Assembly: GCA_036924085.1 (NCBI GenBank)
Contig: JAVGWX010000002.1
Span: 53,913,105 to 53,977,104, forward strand
Length of the DNA: 64,000 bases
Reading direction: 5' to 3'
Source: Ariolimax columbianus
Taxonomy: Eukaryota > Mollusca > Gastropoda > Stylommatophora > Arionidae
Shown here: positions 58,068 through 64,000 of the stretch, piece after piece
How the letters are laid out: every line of letters begins with the position of its first letter
Numbering within the stretch: position 1 is the stretch's first letter
Notes under the pieces: generated by a model
Told to the model about the DNA's origin: nothing
What the model saw: the letters and a program-made list of their open reading frames with translations, nothing else
Database searches by the model: none
Translations under genes and position numbers: made by a program

Positions 58068-58328
58068 TGTGTGGCCAAGCGCAAAAGATGTGAAACTGGC
58101 AAATTTGAGCTCGACAGTATAGAGCATGACGTCACACAGAAGATTGACAGAGAGTGCCGTGACATCATCAAGAAGGTGGCGTCCCATGTTGTAAGGGAAG
58201 GTGAAAGGTTAAAGCAGGAAGTCACAGGTCAGTGCCAGGCAGGGAAGACTATGGTCAGTAGTTACGTCGGCAAGTGTGAGGAGCTCGAGCTGGTACTGCA
58301 CAGAATGAAAACTTTCCTGCAAAACAAG
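58068..58328 (+). CDS. TRIM-like gene, exon 4: coiled coil
   Basis: A phase-0 exon of 87 codons between the acceptor CTAACAG and the donor GTAAAC; residues 166-252 of the spliced protein. It encodes CVAKRKRCETGKFELDSIEH and KIDRECRDIIKKVASHVVRE, then GERLKQEVTGQCQAGKTMVS and KCEELELVLHRMKTFLQNK. High Glu/Lys/Arg content and heptad-like spacing fit the TRIM coiled coil, which forms antiparallel dimers. No stop follows in frame before the donor, so further exons must exist; none is recognisable up to 64000. Confidence 0.88.
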
Positions 58329-58339
58329 GTAAACTCATT

Positions 58340-58600
58340 TTGTTGTGTTTCTCATCCAATAATATCCAGTCTCCTCATGTTTATCTTATGTCTGGTAGCG
58401 TTTCTATTGTGTTTCTCATCCAATAATATCCATTCTCCTCATGTTTATCTTATGTCTGGTAGCGTTTCTATTGTGTTTCTCATCCAATAATATCCATTCT
58501 CCTCATGTTTATCTTATGTCTGGTAGCGTTTCTATTGTTTCTCATCCAATAATATCCAGTCTCCTCATGTTTATCTTATACATGGTAACTTGTTTTTGTG
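58340..58600. repeat. Minisatellite, 64-bp unit, 4 copies
   Basis: Units GTGTTTCTCATCCAATAATA, TCCATTCTCCTCATGTTTAT, CTTATGTCTGGTAGCGTTTC, starting 12 bp after the exon 4 donor. The array is what keeps the frame open past the exon (to 58490). Confidence 0.93.
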
Positions 58601-58754
58601 TGTTTTTCTTCAAATAAAGTGTTTTTTGCTATTACCCAGTGATTCTATGACATAAACTTTTGATTTGGGTAATCCTATCGGACACAAATATCATAGTGTG
58701 TGTGAGTGGTACATGGAACTACTTCTTCTATGTTCGCCCTGACAATCGTCGTCT

Positions 58755-59185
58755 GTGATGTTGTGTCGTAGTTTACAGCGAAGCTGCGATATCTGCGCCT
58801 TTTGGCCTGGCACATTCGGTTTCAGCATATTCAGGATCAGGATTGCCTTCCCTTATCGATCCATAATCTCTTATACAGGCTGCATGGTTGCAGTCTGTTT
58901 CCAGGGTCATCACTTGGAGGCGGAATAGAGTCTTGGTCATTTATGGGTCGGGATGAAGACGCTGAGCAGTGCATGAGCTGCAGTGGCAGCGACCCATAGC
59001 TGAATGTTATAGCCGACCATAGCTGGCTTCAGGGCCAGCGAACCAGAGCTTCCAAGACCCTGCTACACCTTAATGCGCTGATCCTTGATAACAGGCTGCA
59101 ACAGAGCAGGCTGGCTAAGGGGAAGGGATCGAAGAGGGAAGGCTAACTCAGTACTCAAAAATGCCTGCTGAAGTCGGATCCCTTG
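58755..59185. repeat. Family D repeats in inverted (head-to-head) pair
   Basis: 58755-58940 is in plus orientation (TTGTGTCGTAGTTTACAGCG...CAGTCTGTTTCCAGGGTCAT), while 58950-59185 is in minus orientation (GACGCTGAGCAGTGCATGAG...AACAGGCTGCAACAGAGCAG...CTGCTGAAGTCGGAT). The two meet at GGGTCGGGATGAAG. The arms are diverged from each other. Confidence 0.68.
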
Positions 59186-59489
59186 GAAGTTGGAAATCGA
59201 AAAGTGTAGGATTAGCGACAATTTTTTAAAAATATTTAAAAAATCTACGCAGTCTATTACGGGATCCTCGCCTGTGCTTGGTAGTTCGTGCATTGTGCTG
59301 AGATTCTCCGAAAATATTTAGAAGAACAGAGCACTTATGGGTTAAACCACACTCGAACAAACTAAACTAAAATAAAAAAGGAGATAAAACAAAAAGGGAG
59401 ACAAGACAAATAAGAGGCAAGATTAAAAAAGGAAACAAGACAAAAAAAGAGGCAAGATAAAAAAGGAGACAAGACAAAAAACATGCAAG

Positions 59490-59830
59490 AGTTAAGAAGG
59501 GCCGTTGTATGTGATGAAGGTGGTGTTACTGGTAACTGGTGGCAGAGAAGAAATTGCTCAGGATCGAGCTACCTGGAGACAGTCAGTTGGAGGGGGCATA
59601 GTGACTGCCGACGCTCGTAGAGGCATTCTGGCTGCGAAGAAAAGAAAAAGACAAGAGATCAAATAACAGCCAGGCAAGCCAACCTCCTCAGTATGGTTGT
59701 ACGATCTGTGACAGGGATTGTCACACGCGGATCGGCCTTTACAGCCAAAGCAGACGGTGTCGAAATACAGGAGACAGAGATTTACAGTGCGCCAAATGCA
59801 TGGTCTATAGAGACCGAGACGCCATTGTTG
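59490..59830 (+). mobile_element. LINE C-terminus with Cys/His finger
   Basis: Frames encode EEIAQDRATWRQSVGGGIVT, ADARRGILAAKKRKRQEIK, then, shifted, CTICDRDCHTRIGLYSQSRR. AQDRxxWR...and C-x2-C-x-x-C-H-x-R-I-G-L-x-S-H-x-R-R-C are the last conserved elements of a widespread animal LINE ORF2. Dead copy. Confidence 0.75.
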
Positions 59831-60099
59831 ATGACTAGTAACTGGAGCTGTTTACTTGTCTTGTTCTTGTTTAGTTTCTACAGAGCAGACTGCCACTGTA
59901 GCATCAGATCACTTTAGAGGAGTTCTGTACCAATGTGCCATCATTTGCTTGTGCAGTGCTGGTTTATGTAGTCACGGAGGACCTAAGATGCTCTGGACAG
60001 AAAATATTTATAAATGAATGGGCACAGTCTTCAGAGAGATCGAAACACTGCAATTGACAGACATAAATAGAAATGGATAATTCTTAATACAGGGGTTGG

Positions 60100-60880
60100 T
60101 TGGTTATTGATCCAGCGGCCTGTGGGCTGGGCCCTTTGGCCCAATACTAAATAGTGGTATCTGCAAGTGATTGTGAGGTTGTTTTTTTAGTTCCGTGTTG
60201 TCGAGCCTCGGAGGAAGGAGCTCTTTCCTAACGCTGGCAAGCGTCGTACAATCAAAAAGATGGTGCTCATCAGTTTCATAGGGATGTGTGCACAGCCGGC
60301 ACTCTAGAGTATGTTCTGGTTGGATTTTGTTCAAGTGACTTAAGTTGTATGTGTTGAGTGTGAAGTCGGAAAATGGTGCTTTGGTCTCTTCTTTTCAGGA
60401 GATTGATGTTGTCTTTGGGATTTATGATGTTTACATATGTTTGTATATTTCTCTACCAGTATTTCCTTTTGCCCATCTATTTAGCTAGGCCTCTTTCTTA
60501 GCAGTCTTCAGTAGTTGTTTGACTGTCTGTAGGGTTGTTGGTGTGTATTGTTGTTTTTGACTTCATCCTCTTGACCAGTATATCTGCCTTGTCATTGAAA
60601 GGTGTATTTGAGTGACCAGGGATCCATTGCATAACTATTCTGATTTAATGGGATGTGATAAGTTGGTTGGCATCTAGGGATTTTTGGGTCAGTTCAGATT
60701 AACAATGACCACAATTTTCCAGAGCTTGAAGGTCAGATAATGAGTCTGTAAAGAGTACAATACTTTGGGCTTTGATGGGAAGGCATTACGTACAGTCCTT
60801 AAGTGGTACTTCAAATGCTGTTATTTCTGCCTCATAGTTTGAACATATCTCCCCACAGGCATACATTTTTGTGGACCCCA
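60100..60880 (-). mobile_element. Degraded LINE with RNase H and Cys/His tail
   Basis: Minus strand: MQWIPGHSNTPFNDKADILV (complement of about 60570-60635) is an RNase H C-terminal block, and 60334-60104 reads PEHTLECRLCTHPYETDEHH, LFDCTTLASVRKELLPP, the Cys/His tail usual after RNase H in LINEs. More diverged than the I-like family and a different lineage. Confidence 0.75.
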
Positions 60881-61203
60881 TATCCTGCTTTAGCCATTAT
60901 AGTTCGATCTTAGTTACGTAATGTGTACATTTCAGTCCCGGACATGGGAAGGAACTCTGTCTTTTTACATACTAACTTCAGAAAAAAAATGATATAAAAA
61001 ATACTGCCACTGTTATAATTATGACGTTTGATAGATGAATACACACATAATTGAATTATGTATAAGGTTCAGCATTTATAAGTAAAATTTAAAATGGGAA
61101 ATGCAATAAAAACAACCATTAGTATGAAAGAAACATTTTTTTTATCATCCATCAACCACAAACTTTAAAAGTATGCACATATATATTACATTAATACAAT
61201 ATA
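60881..61203. other. No feature recognised
   Basis: AT-rich spacer between the RNase H relic and the piggyBac relic. Confidence 0.4.
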
Positions 61204-61560
61204 TTACAACAGTTCATCGAACAACGAATAGCACAGTCCTTTATACAGATAAATTTGACACACTGGGCAGCCATAAACAGTCTCTATGCTATATCTGTGT
61301 GGATTTTTCAACTTGTTCCTTGAACAAACAAAACAGACTTTACGGCGTTCTTGCATTTGCACCAGTACATGTCTGCTGCTGCATTTTTCTGATTTGTGTG
61401 TCTCATTTGCAGCCTTCTTTCGGTGACTGTCTCCTTTCAAGCCTTTTAAAACACCAAGGCAGAACTGCAGGTGACTGAGTGTCTCACTTCTGTCCTGCAT
61501 CGTTGTAGATGAATTCATGAGGATGAAGGAATTTGTTGTTGCCAGCTGCATTAGAAACCA
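61204..61560 (-). pseudogene. piggyBac-type transposase, C-terminal fragment
   Basis: The minus-strand frame (115 codons) reads TNSFILMNSSTTMQ, LSHLQFCLGVLKGL, which matches the end of the DDE domain (NAxILY...F...L), followed by a cysteine-rich tail RRKVCFVCSRNK, VYGCPVCQIYLYKGLCYSLF, the C-terminal zinc-binding domain of piggyBac transposases. The catalytic aspartates are not present in the open part. No TTAA-flanked TIR pair was found around it, and nothing links it to the element at 15151. Confidence 0.75.
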
Positions 61561-61654
61561 CTCAAAAAGTAATTGTCAAAGTAAAAATGTTGAATTTTTC
61601 CCAGATATAGGCTAGCAACACAACACCTTACATGCATGTATTTCCTATACTAGT

Positions 61655-61985
61655 TCATTTCCAGTTCATGTAGATATGTTCCTTTTGGCGTCTGTGGTCA
61701 GTTGTGAGACTTTGAGGAACCCATCTTATGCATATCTTTGAACATTCAAGATTGTATTTAATAACCACGACACTTCCATTACTGACTGAAAGCTGTATGA
61801 TAAATGTTTTGACTTGTGATGCAATGATCTTCATGAATAATGGCATCGACACACTGCAACATGTCTGAACTAGTGGTTGTGGAAGGGCAATCAGGCCGTG
61901 GCCTGTCATGCATCTCCGTCTCTCAAGTTTCTGAAGCTTTAACTTTCTGAAACCAGCTTTCAACGGTGTTCCTATCAGCTGCACA
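61655..61985 (-). pseudogene. Mariner-like transposase, degraded fragment
   Basis: Minus-strand frame with FIIQLSVSNGSVVVI and CSKICIRWVPQSLTTDHRRQ. The pair HTH block (xxLxVSxGSVxxI) plus KxCxRWVPxxLTxxHxxxR is characteristic of the region between the DNA-binding and DDE domains of mariner/SETMAR-type transposases. The rest is lost or out of frame. Confidence 0.55.
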
Positions 61986-62227
61986 CATTTATGAATGTTC
62001 CTAACACTTTCTCCGCTCCCAAGAATTCAAATACAGCTCCTTAATTGTAATGTGCATCGTACACAGAAGCCATTTTAAAATGGACTTCTACAACAACGCT
62101 ATCTATAAGATGACAGTGCAATTACGCACAAGTACACACGATCTATCATGCACCCTTTACATTTTCACTCTGCTGTTGTTTTCCTAGGGTTAGACAAGTC
62201 ATGGGACGCTACTTTCTGAGTAACCCT

Positions 62228-62450
62228 TGTATATGGAACATATGGTATCTCAGTCTGTTGTGGCATGTGAATTCTAAAGATTATCCCTTGTTCACTTCTG
62301 TTGCATCAAGGTATTTGGGCACCTTGAATGCTCTTCTTCTATCTTTGTTATGTATCTAATGCCGGTTAACTCCTTCATAAGCTATTCTTGATGTTATGTA
62401 CATCAACCTGAGATTTATCCATTATTTCAAGTCTGGCTAAACAAAACAAA
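62228..62450 (-). mobile_element. Very old I-like LINE fragment
   Basis: The complement resembles the segment of the I-like family between RNase H and the Cys/His tail (EQ-IIFRIHMPQQTEIPY in place of EQVVVLRLRTGHNRLRYHL; ATGGTATCTCAGTCTGTTGT against TGGTACCTCAGTCTGTTGT). Heavily mutated. Confidence 0.55.
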
Positions 62451-62764
62451 TCCTATACTGGATGATGACAAACTACGCAATTAAAAGGTAATGATAAATA
62501 TGGCATATCACATCCAGTTGTATCACAATCTCATTGTTATCAGTTATCCTGTATCAGAAAAGTTGAACATCAGTCAAGGGTTTTATCTAATATTATTGTC
62601 TGTCTGGATAGAATATCAAATAGCTAATGAGTATCCATATCAAACACAAGAAGCCTAGGTCATGTTCTGCAGAGCCAGCCATAGGCCCGATTGAACTTAT
62701 TGCACCTAGTCATACTTCGAAGTGTCGTGGGCAGGCGGAATGTAATTTAATTATTTGAAAACAT

Positions 62765-63480
62765 TCTTCTTCTTCTTTTTGCTTATCCTGTTAAGTCTTT
62801 CAGCATCAGGTTATACAGAGATCTCTAGAACGAGCCTGACTGTGTGCCTCGTGCACAGTGGCATTCATCCCCTGAGAAATTTCTGTAAGCCACCTTTTTC
62901 GTGGTTGGCCTTGAATTCGTTGTATCTAAATAGCATTACTTGTTGGGGGTTGCTGTGTAGTGGTAGTCTTGTTACATGGCCAAACCATTTTAGTTGCCAT
63001 CTTTTGATGTAGTCTAATACTGGTGCTGTTCCCACTAGTCTGCTGACATCATCGTCTCTGATCATGTCTCTCCTTGTTACACCCAATATTTTTGCAGGCA
63101 TTTCATTTCGGCTGTTACGATGTGTCATTTTTCACTTGATGTTAGTGTCCAGTTTTGGCATTGATAGCATCGTGTCGGGACGGAAATTGTGTGTTATTAA
63201 GCTCTTTTGGTAGTTATTGTCACGTACTTGCAATTAAGTATTGGTGTTAATTGTCCAATGATCTGATTTGCTGTATTGCATCTTTGTTGGATTTTTGCTT
63301 GAATTCTTCCATCTGCTGATAACGTGCTCCTTGAGTATATGAAATCTTTCATCTGATTTGCTAATTTTCAAGGAAGATATTGATGTCTCAGTCTATTGTA
63401 GATATTTCCATGACCTCAGTTTTTTCTACGTTGATTTTGATGCTATATTCTTTACATGTTGTATTTAGTTTATTATATGT
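62765..63480 (-). mobile_element. Degraded LINE, RT C-terminal part
   Basis: Minus strand from about 63440: CKEYSIKINVEKTEVMEIST (KTEVM block after the RT active site), then downstream AKILGVTRRDMIRDDDVSRL and IKRWQLKWFGHVTRLPLHSN. LKWFGHVxRLP is a common LINE C-terminal motif. It lies head-to-head against the + strand fragment that follows. Confidence 0.75.
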
Positions 63481-63489
63481 TGTTGAAAC

Positions 63490-64000
63490 ACACTCTACGA
63501 TACAGCTGTTAAACACATTAGCCCACTAACGAGCAAGCATAAGGACTGGTTTGATGAGAACGATCTGGAAATACAGGGCCTTCTCGGTGCAAAACATGAA
63601 ACGGACAGGGAATACCAGAGGGACACACCATCTCCGGCAGCTAAAGCTGCCTTCAATACTGCTCGCAAAGCTGTCCAGACCAGGCTTAGAGAGATGCAAG
63701 ACTCCTGGCTCAGCAAAAGAGCTGACGAAATTGAGATGTTCGCCGAGCGTCATGACACCAAACGGTTTTACGAGGCACTGAAAGCGCTCTACGGCCCGCA
63801 TCCCTCTAGTAATACTCCAATTCGCAGTGCGGATGGGGTACTGCTAACAGATAAGGTTCAGATTCTAGACAGATGGGTAGACTACTTCTGCAAAATACTA
63901 AAATGAAGAGGCCATCCGGCGAATGTCGCAGGTGGAACTGAACCTGGCGTTGGATGAAGTCATTACTGAGGAGGAAGTCGACAGGGCAATCAGTTCACTA
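63490..64000 (+). mobile_element. LINE, region between endonuclease and RT, runs off window
   Basis: With a frameshift near 63700 it encodes DWFDENDLEIQGLLGAKHET, AAFNTARKAVQTRLREMQDS, ISKRADEIEMFAERHDTKRF, YEALKALYGPHPSS, VLLTDKVQILDRWVDYF, then EEEVDRAIS at the window end. This is the well-conserved linker just before the RT domain of a common animal LINE (WFDEND...KxxYxxLKxxYGP...W.E.F). The RT itself should follow beyond 64000. Confidence 0.88.

Noticed and set aside
61655..61984. Treating the mariner-like frame as an intact transposase gene
   Set aside because: Only the HTH-to-linker block is recognisable; no DDE motifs in frame.

Overview
The window is nuclear DNA of an intron-rich animal. 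The gene structures, the mix of LINE families and the tRNA-derived SINEs suggest a lophotrochozoan, most probably a mollusc; that assignment is inference, because no species-diagnostic locus is present. There are no bacterial-type operons, rRNA genes, tRNA genes or CRISPR arrays.

Two host genes are supported, both on the + strand and both cut by the window or continuing past it. (1) The 3' half of a G3BP/Rasputin gene, five exons between 1 and 7822: a linker exon, an RRM split over exons 2-5, and an RGG-rich tail ending in TGA. (2) The 5' part of a TRIM-type gene, four exons at 43855-44063, 50458-50625, 53027-53144 and 58068-58328. They splice without frame break into 252 codons: a C3HC4 RING, a B-box 2 zinc finger and a helical coiled-coil region. 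Its C-terminal domain is not in the window.

Most of the rest is mobile and repetitive DNA. I find about twenty non-LTR retrotransposon pieces: an I-like family with RT plus RNase H and a (GAA)n tail; an RTE-like family; CR1 3' ends; other LINEs of unassigned clade. Several have target-site duplications (TSDs) that can be read directly (9 to 17 bp). DNA transposons are a piggyBac relic with both TIRs and TTAA duplications (15147-15866), a second piggyBac C-terminus (61204-61560) and a degraded mariner-like fragment. Several tRNA-derived SINE families with A/B boxes and several uncharacterised dispersed repeats are also present.

The most striking layer is tandem repeats: about fifteen unrelated minisatellites (units of 18 to about 100 bp) plus long microsatellites. 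Two patterns recur. Arrays are repeatedly split by transposons (14840-16870, 23580-29340, 37500-40430, 44815-45320, 53905-54785), giving up to three nesting levels. In addition, at least three arrays (30955-32410, 36165-36260, 48300-49600) appear to be amplifications of one short internal module of a dispersed repeat found elsewhere in the window. Layout: G3BP 1-7822 and its 3' UTR; SINE, LINE and minisatellite mosaic 8-30 kb; minisatellite-dominated 30-43 kb with three LINEs at 38.2-42.5 kb; TRIM gene with repeat-filled introns 43.8-58.3 kb; transposon graveyard 58.7-64 kb.
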